From positions 15,048,001 to 15,112,000 of the forward strand of contig NC_067290.1 of the NCBI RefSeq assembly GCF_020740795.1: DNA of 64,000 bases, read 5' to 3'. Within the stretch, counting starts at the first letter, position 1. Each line of letters opens with the position of its first letter. The position numbers and the translations under genes are program-made. Under the pieces are notes generated by a model. The model saw only the letters and a program-made list of their open reading frames with translations. It had not been told where the DNA came from and did no database searches. Below, in pieces: positions 37,001-48,757 of the stretch. The stretch is from Apus apus. Taxonomy: Eukaryota > Chordata > Aves > Apodiformes > Apodidae.

Positions 37001-38130
37001 CGGGCATCACCCAGGGCATGGTGCCAGCTGGGGGAGCCCCCACTGTGCTGGGGAGTCCTTCCCTTGGGGAAGCCTGGGCTGTGAGTCCTGGGGAGAGGGC
37101 ATGGTGGGACCCCAGAGCACAGGGAAGAGACCCATCCATGGGCGTGTCCAACCTGTGTGTTCAAGACAAGGTGGACAGCTGCCTGTGGAAGGGGTGAGGA
37201 CTTTCTCATCTGCAGGCAATGCCCCCCCAGCTAGGAGGGCTGCCCTTCCTCTGTGAACCCCTCTCTGTCCCTCCTTGTGGGGGCCCTGGAGCAGGGCTAC
37301 TGGTACCCTGGGTCACTGGAGGGGAGCTGAGCCCCCGGGTCCTGCTGCCTGTGGCACCCTCCTCTCAGCCATCCTGTGGCTGTGCCAAGGATTGGGGGGT
37401 TCCCAGGAGAGACATGGCAGCACTTAGGAGGACCCTTTTGCTGCTGTGGCTGCAGAGGGTGGGTGACACCATCCAGGTGGGGGACAGGGCTGGCCTGCTC
37501 TCCCTGCCCTGGGGGAGCTGGACTCCCCATGTGCCAGGCAGCCCTGGAGCCCTGCCCTGGTGTATTTTACCCCTTCCACTGTGGCTGTCCCTGGGGATGC
37601 TGACAGGCAGGGTGGTGTGTCAGCCTGCCCTGGCCAGGGCAGCAGGGTCCTGCCCACCTCCACACGGGGACACAGAACAGCCCCAGAGAGACTTGGGGTA
37701 CCAGGGTGTCCATAGGGGTGCTTGTGGGCTTGCAGTGATGGCTCCTGGGCAACAGACCCTAAAGGGGCAGCTCATGCACAGCCCTGAGCAGATTCTGCTG
37801 GCACAAGGCCCTGGTGCTCCCCAGCCCAAGGAAGGTCATCCGCTCGGTGCAGGGGCACCTGCCCCCCAATCCCAGCCCCTCAAGCTTGCTGCACAATGGC
37901 TGCCTCCTCCCTGACCGTCCCCAGTTTCCGGTGTGGGGCTGGGGCACAGCCTGAGCCCCTGTTGGGGTCTTTCTGGTGGGGTGTGCAAGGAGGGGCAGAG
38001 CCACCGGGGTGACACCGAGGGAGCTGGGAAGGACCTGGCAGGGCTAATGCAAGGACTCTGCTCCCGTATTTAAGCTCCTGCCAGAGTGTAATCACTTGTC
38101 TTTGCTCATAAACATTATCTGGACCCGAAG
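37001..38130 (+). other. MON1A: MON1A 3' UTR and downstream flank
   Basis: GC-rich sequence without coding character after the MON1A stop. No AATAAA is present. The best cleavage signal is a CATAAA variant at about 38107 followed by a T/GT-rich stretch, so the 3' UTR may be about 1.1 kb. This end is inferred. Confidence 0.4.
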
Positions 38131-39050
38131 TCAAGTCTTGTCACTTTGTGTCTGCTTGGGCCGGCGCAAGTGGCCAAACCGGCTGGGGGGATGTTTTATC
38201 CAAGTTTGGGTACGGTGCAGTCCAGCTCCGGAGATCTGCTTGAGGGCCGGGAAAGCCGCCGGGAAGCGGTGTGAAGCAGCCGGGGCTGTGCTGGCAAGAG
38301 GGTGGGAGTGGCGAAAACCCTGGGACGAGCTGGCTGGGACCAGCTAATGTCGAAACGGCGTCGGGAGACGTGCAGCCGGGGGAAGGAGCTGTTGGGTAAG
38401 GCGTGGGGCCAGCCTAACCGCGGGCTTTGCACAACGCGGGGCTGGGGCTGGCCAGGTGGCCAGGCGAGGGGAGCCTAGTTTTGGTGTGTTCGGCCCCTCC
38501 TGGGACCAAAGTCTCCGAGGCAGCGTGAGGCAGCGCCCTGCTAGGCGTGAGGGGAAGTCCGTGTATGCGGCTGGAACCCGCCGCCCCACCACCCCAGGGC
38601 AATTGGGCCCTTGAGGGGCAAATCCCTGTGATACGCCGGCATGAAGCATCTTCTCTTATCCCTGGGAAGAGTAGCAAGTCCCGGCACGGCTGGCAGCCCT
38701 TGGTGATGGGGGGGTAAGGGACATGAGGCAAAGAGCAGGCACAATCAGAATAGCCCCCACGGCTCCCCTCACAAAGCTGCAGCTGCCCTGGCCCTGCTTT
38801 TGCCCCCCCGCCTCCCCGGGCTGGAAACCCCCGTGCTGAGCCGGCCTGGAAGTGAATTGCCAGTGCGGGCAGCTTCGGGGAAGCGGTGATTTCGTGTGCC
38901 AGGGTGTCGACAGCTCCTGCCGATGGTGGCAGCGGGGCCAGTGGGTGCCGACGTGCCCAGACCCTGCACTCACCCCGGGGTGCTGGCAGAGCCCTCCGGG
39001 CAGAGCCACCGGGACCTTCTGACAGCCACCCCTGTCTCCCACTTGGGGGT
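38131..39050. other. Intergenic spacer between MON1A and MST1R
   Basis: GC-rich single-copy sequence. A long minus-strand open frame (38414-39397) crosses it but has no protein resemblance that I recognise and overlaps the minisatellite, so I treat it as chance. I see no gene here. Confidence 0.5.
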
Positions 39051-39351
39051 CCTGACTCACACCCGTGGCCCTCCAGGGCACAATGCTGACCCGAGCTTGT
39101 TCCCCTGGGGTACACAGAGTCCCCCTGGAACCGTGTCAGCCCTGGGCTCCCTGGGCACCCCAGGACCATCTCCCCCCCAGTTTCACCGTTCCCCGGGCAC
39201 CCCAGGGCCGTGTCGTCCCGTCCCGGACTCTCCATTCCCCCCAGCACCCCGACCCCCCTTGCACCCCGGAATCGTGTTTCCTTTGGGCTCCCTGTCCCCC
39301 TGGGGGCCCTGGGACCTTGTATCCCCCGGACTCCCTGTCCATCCAAGCACA
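39050..39351. repeat. Degenerate C-rich minisatellite, interrupted by the LTR
   Basis: Imperfect units of the form GGCACCCCAGGACCGTGTC / CCCCCGGACTCCCTGTCC recur across about 300 bases and resume on the far side of the LTR (about 39852-39910: gggactgtgtctccccggg...). The LTR was therefore inserted into a pre-existing array. Confidence 0.7.
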
Positions 39352-39355
39352 CCGG

Positions 39356-39851
39356 TGTTATAGATTGTGTCCCAATAATTGACAGGAACCAGTCCAATTA
39401 ATCAAATTTGTTTATTAAGCAAGCGGCAGCAAGCAAAACAGCGCTGGGCGGCCGGGGAGTCTTTGCTCCGCCAACGGCGCGCACCCACTTCCCGAAAGTA
39501 GCTGATTATATACTCTTCTGGTTCCCGTATATGTGTCAATCCTGGTATACTTTGTATCTCAGCGACGTATTGCTAGAGGATCGGTCTTGTCCCACCTCCT
39601 GATGGTCGTGAGGCTGAAGGCTCCTCATCTTTATCAGTGTCCTATGGGTGAACCTTTACAGCTTATCGCACAGCTTAGCTCTTCCCTTTGAAGTGTTAAA
39701 GAACACCAGATGCCTGTGATTTAGGTATTGAGGTGTCAAAGCACACTAGATATCTTGTGATTTAAGTATGTGAAGGGTCAAAACTTTGTAATTTTTCACC
39801 AGCCTTTAAGAAAGCCTGATTTGATTAACAAACATAATTTTATTTATTACA
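39356..39851 (-). mobile_element. Solo LTR of an endogenous retrovirus
   Basis: A 496-base block of sharply lower GC than its surroundings has TG...CA ends (minus strand TGTAATAAATAAAATT ... CAATCTATAACA) and is flanked on both sides by CCGG (39352-39355 and 39852-39855), a 4-base target duplication. On the minus strand it has a TATA-like box (AGTATATAATC, about 39503-39513) followed by an AATAAA signal (about 39412-39417), the U3-R-U5 order of an LTR. No internal retroviral genes remain, so it is a fossil left by recombination between two LTRs. The 4-base duplication fits gamma-like or related class I elements. Clean ends and duplication suggest a fairly young insertion, but a single LTR cannot be dated. 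Confidence 0.88.
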
Positions 39852-39954
39852 CCGGGACTGTGTCTCCCCGGGATTCTACGTCTCCCCTAGCACCCCGGTC
39901 ATCCCGGGCTGTCGGTGCCGCCCTAAGGGAGCCCCGCGCGGCCCGGGGGCCGGG

Positions 39955-40053
39955 CTCTCCCGCCCCGCCCCGCCCCGCCCCGTCCCATCTCGGCTGCTCC
40001 CTCCCGGCCCCACTCCGCCCCGGCACGGCACGGCACGGTCCAGCAGCGCCCAG
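39955..40053 (+). promoter_or_regulatory. MST1R: MST1R GC-box promoter and likely non-coding first exon
   Basis: Four or more consecutive CCGCCCC GC boxes (39961-39983) lie just upstream of a GC-rich stretch that ends in a strong donor, GCGCCCAG/gtgagc (exon end 40053). A second exon would begin at 40669 (acceptor tttattttggcag), 88 bases before the start codon. The human gene has no such 5' intron as far as I recall, so this split is inferred. Confidence 0.55.
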
Positions 40054-40668
40054 GTGAGCGTCTTGTCGTTCGTCACGACTCAGAACGGCACCAGACGGAA
40101 ACGAGGCGGCCCAGGGGAGTGGCGGGCAGGGGAAGCTGGACCCGACGGGGACCCCGGCTGGGGACAGGAACCGGCCCTGGTGAGTTGGGAGTGTGCCCGG
40201 CCCAGGCAGTACGTTGGGGTCCCTGGCCTGGGGGGCTGGCAGGGAACTCATCCCGGTCCCACGGGGATCTCCTGTGGCCATTGCTGGCCCGGGGGACTGG
40301 CGGGGTCCCAAATCCCAGCCCCAGGAGGCTCTCGGTTTTCTTGTTCCCAGGGGTCGGGGAACATGGGAACCCTTGGCAGGGTCCCAAGGAGGGCGGTGGT
40401 GTGGGGCAGGAGTGTCCTCGGGGTACAGGTGAGGGTGTCTGGGTAATGGCAGCTGGCAGGATTTGTCCCACTGCCATAAGCAGCTTGGCTTCACCTCCCA
40501 CACCCAGCGTCTGGGAAAAGGTTTGGCATGGCTGATCCTCCCCCAGCAGCACCCATTGTTGTCTGGCCCTAAGGGACCCTGGCACCCCCAGTCCCACACA
40601 GAGCTGCGCCATGCCCCTCACCCTCACCTAATGCTGCAGGTACGACCCTTTCTCCTTTATTTTGGCAG
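40054..40668 (+). other. MST1R: Likely MST1R 5' UTR intron
   Basis: 615 bases between the donor at 40054 and the acceptor ending at 40668. It has no coding character of its own. Whether transcripts skip it or start inside it cannot be told from sequence. Confidence 0.45.
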
Positions 40669-40756
40669 ATGTGATGGTGACCTGTTCTCTACCTGTTCTC
40701 CACCTCTCTCGGTGTTGAGCACCATCAATAACCCCATGCTGGTGGCACTGCATAGC

Positions 40757-43700
40757 ATGGAGCTGTTGTGCCACATGTGCCTCTTGCTGGTGTTCACCCT
40801 GGTCCCGCTGGACGCTGGCGCCTGGCAGTGTCCCCGCATCCCATACAGCTCCACTAGGAACTTCTCTGTCCCCTACACACTGCCCAGCCTTGATGCTGGC
40901 AGCCCCGTGCAGAACGTTGCCATCTTCACCGACTCCAATGGCCCGGCTGCCATATTTGTGGCTATTCGCAACCGCATCCTGGTGGCCAGCCCCGAGCTGC
41001 GCCTTCTGTCTGTCCTCGTCACTGGCCCAGTGGGCAGCGCTGAGTGCGAGATCTGCCGCTTGTGCCCAGATGCAGCTGGTGGCCCCGAGGACTCAGACAA
41101 TGTCCTGCTGCTGCTTGACCCACTGGAGCCATGGCTGTACAGCTGTGGCACAGCACAGCATGGGCTGTGCTACCAGCACCAACTGGAGGTGTGGAACGGT
41201 GAGGTGGCCATCACGACCACACACTGTCTGTATACAGCCACAGGCAACAGCCCCGTGTCTTGCCCTGACTGCGTGGCCAGCCCTCTGGGGACAAGTGCCA
41301 CTGTGGTGGCCACCTCCTATGCCTCTTTCTTCTATCTCGGCTCTACCATCAACAGCAGTGTGGCAGCAAGGTACAGCCCGCAGTCAGTGTCTGTCCGCAG
41401 GCTGAAGGGCACCTTGGATGGCTTTTCGGATGACTTCCAGTGGCTGACAGTGCTGCCGCAATATCGGGACAATTACACCATCCACTACGTGCACTCCTTC
41501 ACTGATGGGGACCACGTCTACTTCCTGACAGTGCAGCCAGAGTGGCCGGGCTCAGCGACGTACCACACGCGCCTGGCACGGCTCAGCACCCATGAGCACA
41601 ACCTCCACCGCTACCGCGAGCTCGTCCTCGACTGCCGCTTTGAGTCCAAGCGGCGGCGGCGGCGGCGTGGCAGCGGCGAGGGGGACGCTGAGCGCGACAT
41701 CGCCTACAACGTACTGCAGGCTGCCCATGCCGCCCGCCCCGGCACCCGCTTGGCCCGTGACCTTGGCATCAACAACACCGACACGGTGCTCTTCGGCGCC
41801 TTCGCTGAGAGCCAGCCAGAGAGCTGGCTGCCACGGGAGGACTCGGCCGTCTGTGCCTTCCCGCTCCACCTCCTCAACCAGGCCATGGAGGAGGGCATGG
41901 AGAAGTGCTGTGGAACCGGGCACCGGCCGCTGCTGCGGGGGCTCAGCTTCTTCCAACCGGTGGAATACTGCCCGCACAACGTGAGTCCCCTGCCCCAGGC
42001 TGCGTCCATCCCGGGGGCTCAGCTGGGATGCGGGGAGGTGGATCTGGGATGCTAGGAAGCACTGGTGAAGTGGGGGAGCTGAGGGGTGGGGTGGGCAGTG
42101 GGAGAGCAGTATGACCCTGGTGTGTCAGCCCTGCCAGCCACTGCTGTGCTGAGGAGGTGCTGGACATGCTCTCCACCCTGGGCAGCCCATGCTTACCTGA
42201 GCTGTGTGCCACAGACACACGTCCCAGCACAGAGGCATTTGCCATGCAGCATGCCAGACCTCCCTCTCGGTGTGGCTCCCCAGGGAGCACCCCATGGTGA
42301 CCATCCCCATTCCGAGTTGTTGGTGGTCACCCTCTCCAGCTGTTTAGGGACAGGGAGGCTGTGGGGCCGTGGTGCTCCCTGGCTGGGATGCACGGGGTGC
42401 CCAGCTGCTCCAGCATTGCCCTCCCCCGGCTGCAGGGCCACCGCCTTCTCTGGGCAAATAAACTGCAGGCGGAAGCGCAATTAGTCACTGGGGTTTCTCG
42501 TCTGCAGCAGCCGCAGGGCAGGAACCCTGTGTTCCCAGGACAAGCCCCAGCATGGCTGGGACAGGGACAGGAGGGCGTGCTGGCAGGGCCCCTTCTGCAG
42601 GTGGGGTCCCACCAAGCACCCGTGACACAAGTCGTGGCATTTTCAGCCAGGCATGAGGCAAGGTGCAGCCAAATCCCCTCCTCTTCCCGTGCCGGAGAAG
42701 ACAGTGAGCTGCTGCTGACTCACACAGCTGGCAGGGTGAGCCAGGAGGGAACCCCCAGCCCCATACATCAGTGGGGGGTGAGGGAGGACCCCCTAGTGTC
42801 TGGTGTCCCCCTTCATCCCCAGCCCTTTGGTGAGACCTGGAGATGGGGAGGGCTAGTTTTGGGGTGGTCACCCTGTGGTGCTGATCCAAATAACCACATC
42901 CAGATGGGACGGGAAGGCAGGGCAGGATCTGACGCTGCATGCGGTGGCTGCGGGAGGGGCCATGGATGTGTTTTTTTCCCCAAAATTTTTCCCAGCCTGG
43001 AGGGAAGTTTGAGCAGTTGGGCACTCCCCCAAATGCCTTGGGGCTGGAGCTGCTGCCCACCTGTGAGAGTATGGACATCTTGGGGTGCTGGCTTCAAGGC
43101 ACCCACCCTGTGTTTGGCTGCAGGTGAACCTCTCGGCTCCGGTGACTGATACCAGCTGCTGGAACAAGCCAACCCTCATACCTGCCGCCTCCCATAAGGT
43201 GGATCTGTTCAACGGACACCTGACCGGTGTCCTCCTCACCTCCATCTTTGTGACCGCCCTGGGGGATGTCACTGTGGCCCACCTGGGCACAGAGGAGGGA
43301 CGTGTCTTCCAGGTGGGATGGGGGGCCAGGTTGAGGTAGAGGTGTCCTGGTGGGACAGGGGCTGTGCTCAGCCCCTTGCTCTGTCTCACTGCAGATGGTG
43401 CTTCAACGCTCCAGCTCCTACCTCCTCACTTTGGCCAACTTCTCCCTGGGGGAGCCAGGGCCAGTGCGAGGTGCCATGGGGCTGCAGAGCCACTCACTCT
43501 TCTTCACCGCCGGCACCAAGGTAAGTGAAGTGTCCAGGTGACACAGGGCAGGTGCTGAGCCCCAGGTGCCCCACTCCCCTCTGCTCTCTGTCCCCAGGTA
43601 TGGCAGCTGAACATCACCGGCCCTGGCTGCCGCCACTTCTCCACATGCCAGCGCTGCCTGCAGGCCGAGCGCTTCATGGGCTGCGGCTGGTGTGGGGACA

Positions 43701-46700
43701 GCTGCCGGCGCCAGCACGAGTGCCACAGCCCCTGGATCCAGGACAGCTGCCCTCCCCACCTCACTGACGTAGGTCTGCGCCGCCATCCCCCTGCACCCCA
43801 CACCTCCTGGGCACACAGATGGGGTGGGAAGTGACATGTAGGGTAGCACATGGGGGGACCTTGTCTGGAGGCCCCCTCCCCAGAATGGGTCTTGTACCCC
43901 CTGGGGAAGGGGTTTTCCGGACCTTTGATGGTGACTTTTGGGGCTCAGGGTGACGTGGCTGCCTGTCCCACAGTTCCACCCCCGGAGTGCCCCATTGCGG
44001 GGCCGGACGCGGGTGACGCTCTGCGGCATGACTTTCCGCTCCCACCTGGACCCTGACCCCCACCACAGCCCCCCCAGTGCCTACCGGGTGGCAGTGGGAC
44101 AGCGAAGCTGCACTGTGCTGCCAGAGGAGAGCAAGAGCCACAGGTGGGTGGCAGTGCCAGTGGGGGGGATGGCAGCAGAAAGGGCTCTGGGGCTGCCCCC
44201 CAGGCCCTGGGGCTGACCCCCATCACTGTCTCACAGACCCCTGCCCACCTCCCGCCGCAAGGAATTTGTGGATGTGCTGGTGTGTGAGCTGGATCCAGGA
44301 GGTCCAGCAGTGGTGGCGGGCCCAGCCGACGTGGTGCTCACTGTGGAGGAACCCGCTGGACCCTCCAGCTTCCGTGTGCATGGCTCAGCCACCCTTGGTG
44401 GCTTCTTCTTTGTGGTATGGCCCTCCACCAATGGTCACTCTGGGGGGGTTTGATGGCTCACTCACCCACTCCTTTGATCCTGTCTCTACCCAGGAACCCC
44501 GTGTCAGTGCCTTGCACCCCCCGTTTGGCCCCCTGGGGGGTGGCACCCACCTCTCCCTCCATGGCACCCACCTCTCAGCAGGGAGCAGCTGGCAGGTGAT
44601 GGTCAACAGCTCTGAGTGTCCCCTGACTGAGCAGCCCAGGTACGGCCCTGTCCTGCCCCCAGTGGGCACAGTGGGGTCCCTGGCATGGGGATGGCACAGG
44701 GACCCCCCTGTGGTCCCACTGTCCCCATGTCCCCAGGCAGGGCGACAGGGCGATTAGGTGCATGGCTCCAGCTGCCAGTGGCTTGGGCACAGCCCAGGTG
44801 TCCCTGTGGATCGATGGGGAGGAGTTCCCTGCTCCGCTGCCCTTCCAGTACCGTCCCAATCCCTCCGTATCTGCCATCGTCCCCAGCTGCAGCTATGAGT
44901 GAGTATGTGAGCTCCCTTCCCCTGGGGGGGACAGCCCTGGCCTACCCTACCCTGTCTGGGCGCGATGATGTGCTGGGAACTGCATGCTCCCCAGGGGCCG
45001 CAGACACCCTGGGGACCATAGGCACTCCAGGGAACATCTTAATACTGTGGGCTACATGTACCTGGGGAGACCAATGTGCACCCCAAGGACCATGTGCACC
45101 CTGGGGACCGTGTACTTTGGGAACCACATGCACCCCAGAAACCATGTGCACCCCACAGCCCATGCCAACCGTGGGTGCCACATGCACTCTGGGGACTGCA
45201 TGCACCCTGGGGACCATGTACACCCTGGGGCCCTGACCCCTGCCCACCGCAGGGGCTCAGTGCTTACTGTCATTGGCACCCACCTGGACTCCGTGTATCA
45301 CGCCAAGATCCGCTTCGAGGCCGGTGGCGTGAGGACTGAAGCCATGGTAAGTGCCAGGGCAGGAGCCCATCACCCCCTGGCCCTGCCCTGGCTGCCCCGA
45401 TCCCCAGAGCACTGTGCCGTGCTGGCACTCAGCATCCCACTGCCCGCAGGAGTGCCGGGGCCCGCGGGCACCGGAGCGGCTGCTGTGCCACAGCCCGGCC
45501 TTCCCGTTTGAGAGCAAGGTGGAGACAGCGCTGGGGAACCTCAGCGTGCTGCTGGACAGCGCCACCGACCACTGGCTCTTCCGCCTCCGCTACTACCCCC
45601 GGCCCCAGGTCTTCCCCTTCGAGCAGGAGGGCGGGCGCCTGCGCCTCAAACCCGGCGATGACGAGATCGAGGTGCACGTACGTGGGGCGCTGGGGTGAGC
45701 TGGGGTGGGGGGTCCTGCTGCCAGGACCACCAGGCTCAGGGCACTGTGTCTGGGCAGCAATTGGGGCTGGACGCCGTGGCCACCTGTGTGAACATCACCA
45801 TGACGGTGGGGGAGCGGGACTGCCACCCCAACGTGCTGAAAAATGAGGTGACATGCCGCCTGCCCCGCGAGCTGCACTTATCCCCGTCTGGGGCCCCCGT
45901 GAAGGTAAGCACCCCCTTGGGTGGGTGTTCCTCCTCTGTGTGGCCCAACCCCGCTGAGCCCCTGCTTCCCCAGATCTGTGTGAACAATGCCTGTGAAGAG
46001 CTGGGCTGGGTACTGCCTGCTGCCACCTCGCTGGACATGGCTGCCAGCCTGGCCCTCGGCACCGGTGTCACCTTCCTGCTCTGCTGCATCCTGGCTGCCG
46101 TGCTGTTCCGATGGCACTGGAGGAAGAGGGGGGGTGAGTGCCATGCTCGCCAGGTACCCCACTGCCCCCAGCCCCTGCTGTGCCATGCCACATGCATTCA
46201 CCCCGCTGCTGCCCACAGGGACAGAGAACCTGGAGCTGCTGGTGCAGCCCGGCCGCAGGGACATCCCTGCCACCACCCAGCGCCCTGGCGTTGACTACAG
46301 GGAGGTGCTGGGTACGTGAACGTCATCAGTGGGTGGTGGGGTGCTGGGTGCCCACCCAGCCCTCACCCTGCCTCTGCCTGTCACAGTGCTGCCCACAGCA
46401 GGCAGTCCCGGCCCCGTGGGGCCCCGGGCACGATTCACCAGTGCCAGTGCTGGTGCTGGCATGGCGAGTGGCGGGTCCCCCATGCCCCTGCTCAGGGCCA
46501 CATCCTACTGCCTGGAGGACCTGCGGCCAGAGCTGTTGGAAGAGGTGAAGGACATCCTCATCCCCGAGGACCGGCTCATCACCCACCGCAACCAGGTCAT
46601 CGGCAAAGGTGATGCCATGTGCTGATTTGGCTGTAGCATCACCCACTCACCACGTGTGATGCCAGCTTCATTCTGCCTGTCCCCACAGGTCACTTTGGCA

Positions 46701-48031
46701 GTGTCTACCATGGCACCTATATGGACCCACTGCTGGGGGATCTCCACTGTGCCGTCAAGTCCCTGCACCGTGAGTAGTGCCCACACCCACTGCATGGTCT
46801 TCTGCTGTGGTCCCACAGCACGGCACAGTGGTGGGTGCCCCACGGCTCTGCTTTTGGCAGGCATCACGGACCTGGAAGAGGTGGAGGAGTTCCTGCGTGA
46901 GGGCATCCTCATGAAGAGCTTCCACCACCCCCAGGTGCTCTCACTGCTGGGGGTGTGCTTGCCCCGACATGGGCTGCCCCTTGTTGTCCTGCCCTACATG
47001 CGCCATGGGGACCTGCGCCACTTCATCCGCACCCAGGAGAAGGTACGGGGACACCCTGGGAGGGATGCAGTGGGTGGCTGAGCACCCCCATTTACTGTTG
47101 CCACCCCACAGAGCCCCACGGTGAAGGACCTCATCGGCTTTGGGCTGCAGGTGGCCCTGGGCATGGAGTACCTGGCTGAGAAGAAGTTTGTGCATCGGGA
47201 CCTGGCGGCAAGAAACTGCATGTGAGTGTGACCATGACTGCCAGAGCCCTGCCATGGAGGCGGGCCTTGGGGTGGGCATGGGGAGTGCTGCGTGGTGGCC
47301 TTCCCCCCTGAACTGATGTCCCACAGGCTGGATGAGACGCTGACGGTGAAGGTGGCTGACTTTGGGCTGGCGCGGGATGTGTTTGGCAAGGAGTACTACA
47401 GTATCCAGCAGCACCGGCACGCCAAGCTGCCCGTCAAGTGGATGGCACTAGAGAGCCTCCAGACTCAAAAATTCACCACCAAGTCGGATGTGGTAGGCAC
47501 AGCCCCTGTCTTCATCCCCCGCCTTCCCGTGTCCATTCCGCCTGCCCCCACCATGGTGGCTCTCTGCTTGACAGTGGTCCTTCGGGGTGCTCATGTGGGA
47601 GCTGCTGACGCGAGGGGCATCACCGTACCCCGGCGTGGACCCCTATGACATGACCCGCTACCTGCTGCGGGGAAGGCGGCTGCCACAGCCCTGCCACTGC
47701 CCTGACAGCCTGTGAGTGGGGCTGGGGAGTGGGCAGGGGGTGAGGGGGTGTCCCAGGTGGCTGCCAGCACTGACAGGGGTGTTGGGGCAGGTATGAGGTG
47801 ATGCTGAGCTGCTGGACACCAGTGCCCGAGGAGAGGCCATCCTTCCTGGAGCTGGTGAGCGAACTGGAGCGTGTCCTGGCCACACTGGAGGGTGAGCACT
47901 ACGTCAACCTGGCTGTCACCTATGTCAACCTGGAGCGTGGCCCCCCGTTCCCACCTGCCCCCCCAGGGCAGCTGCCCGATGGTGAGGAGGAGACAGAGGA
48001 AGAAGAGGAGGAAGATACAGCTGTGTGCTGA
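40757..48031 (+). CDS. MST1R: MST1R (RON / c-Sea) receptor tyrosine kinase
   Basis: Receptor for macrophage-stimulating protein. Twenty coding exons: 40757-41980, 43124-43312, 43395-43520, 43598-43768, 43974-44143, 44237-44414, 44494-44639, 44737-44898, 45253-45346, 45450-45677, 45758-45904, 45974-46133, 46219-46311, 46387-46608, 46689-46769, 46861-47042, 47112-47221, 47327-47492, 47575-47711, 47791-48031. They sum to 4227 bases, 1408 residues (human 1400). Signal peptide [16 protein letters not shown]; Sema domain; furin site KRRRRRR/G at residues 298-305; PSI near 515-570 (CGWCG); IPT repeats; transmembrane about 968-990; DYR tyrosine about 1025; kinase with [11 protein letters not shown], Lys 1127, HRDLAARN (Asp 1221), DFG 1239-1241, activation YY 1251-1252; docking motifs YVNL at 1366 and 1373. 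The start is chosen because MELL matches human; an in-frame ATG lies 21 bases upstream. The tail ends in an unusual run of glutamates. Confidence 0.97.
41981..43123 (+). other. MST1R: MST1R intron 1
   Basis: 1143 bases between the Sema-domain exon (donor gtgagt) and the exon starting VNLSAPVTD. Open frames run through it (for example 42361-43149) but are GC-driven. I see no mobile element. Confidence 0.8.
44985..45238 (+). repeat. Minisatellite in MST1R intron 8
   Basis: About a dozen imperfect units of roughly 15-20 bases, of the type CACCCTGGGGACCATGTG, fill most of the intron between the exons ending 44898 and starting 45253. Several units carry CATG. It expands the intron without touching the splice sites. 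Confidence 0.85.
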
Positions 48032-48238
48032 TGGGGTGCCCTGCACCATGGGGGCTCCCAGACCCCCAACACATTCCCCTAGGAGGGATGCAGCGCCCTC
48101 CAGGTGCTATGGGGCACCCTCCCTATGGGAAGGGTGCTGGAAGGCAGCTGGGTGCTGTGGGGTGCTCTCTCACAGCTCATACCCAGACCCTGATGGCTGT
48201 TCCACAGGCCTGGCTCAGTCCTGCACTGGATGGGTGCT

Positions 48239-48350
48239 GGGGGACTCAGCCCCACACCAGCAAGGCTGTGCTGTGGGGCCCGGGACTCAGCCCCACACCA
48301 GTGGGGCTGTGCCATGGGGGCTGGGGCTCAGCCCCAGTGGGTGCTGTGGG
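48239..48350 (+). repeat. Tandem duplication in the MST1R 3' UTR
   Basis: A unit of roughly 50 bases containing GGGACTCAGCCCCACACCAG and GGCTGTGC is repeated about two and a half times with small differences. Confidence 0.75.
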
Positions 48351-48403
48351 GTGCCCTGGCCCATCCAGGGTTCCCATAGGGTTTCCATCCCCTTGAATTG
48401 TTC

Positions 48404-48409
48404 ATTAAA
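48404..48409 (+). promoter_or_regulatory. MST1R: MST1R polyadenylation signal (ATTAAA)
   Basis: ATTAAA lies 373 bases after the stop codon in a short AT-rich patch (gttcattaaaacttaatta) followed by T-rich and GT-rich sequence. It is the only credible signal in this GC-rich flank. Confidence 0.75.
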
Positions 48410-48757
48410 ACTTAATTATATTTTTTCCCAGGCTGGGAATGTGTCTTCAGTGGGGCTGTGCCTGGGCTGGCAGCAGCCTGCCCCCTGTGTGTGGGGCTCC
48501 CCACCCTGGGTCCCCACATCAGGGACACCTACCTGCTGGAGGGGCGTGGGGGAGTGTGCACCCATCATTCCCGTGTCAGCCACGGGAGGGCACCTGCACA
48601 CCGGTGCTGGCACAGCCACCCCAGCAACCATCCCCCATGCCTGCCACCACAGGGCCACCCCATAGCCCTGGGTCAAGGGGGCACCCCGGCATCCAGGACA
48701 TGAAGCTGGCACCGACAAAAAGGATTTTCCTGAAAGTCTCCCTCCCACTCTCCTTAG

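Noticed and set aside
38414-39397. 327-codon minus-strand open frame between MON1A and MST1R
   Set aside because: It runs through a minisatellite and into the LTR, has no start context or domain, and reflects GC-rich repeats.
40736-40756. Upstream in-frame ATG of MST1R as the true start
   Set aside because: Starting at 40757 gives MELL followed at once by a hydrophobic signal peptide, matching the human start; the upstream ATG adds seven residues without similarity.
42361-43149. 262-codon open frame overlapping MST1R intron 1 and exon 2
   Set aside because: It is in a different frame from the clearly homologous exon and has no protein similarity.
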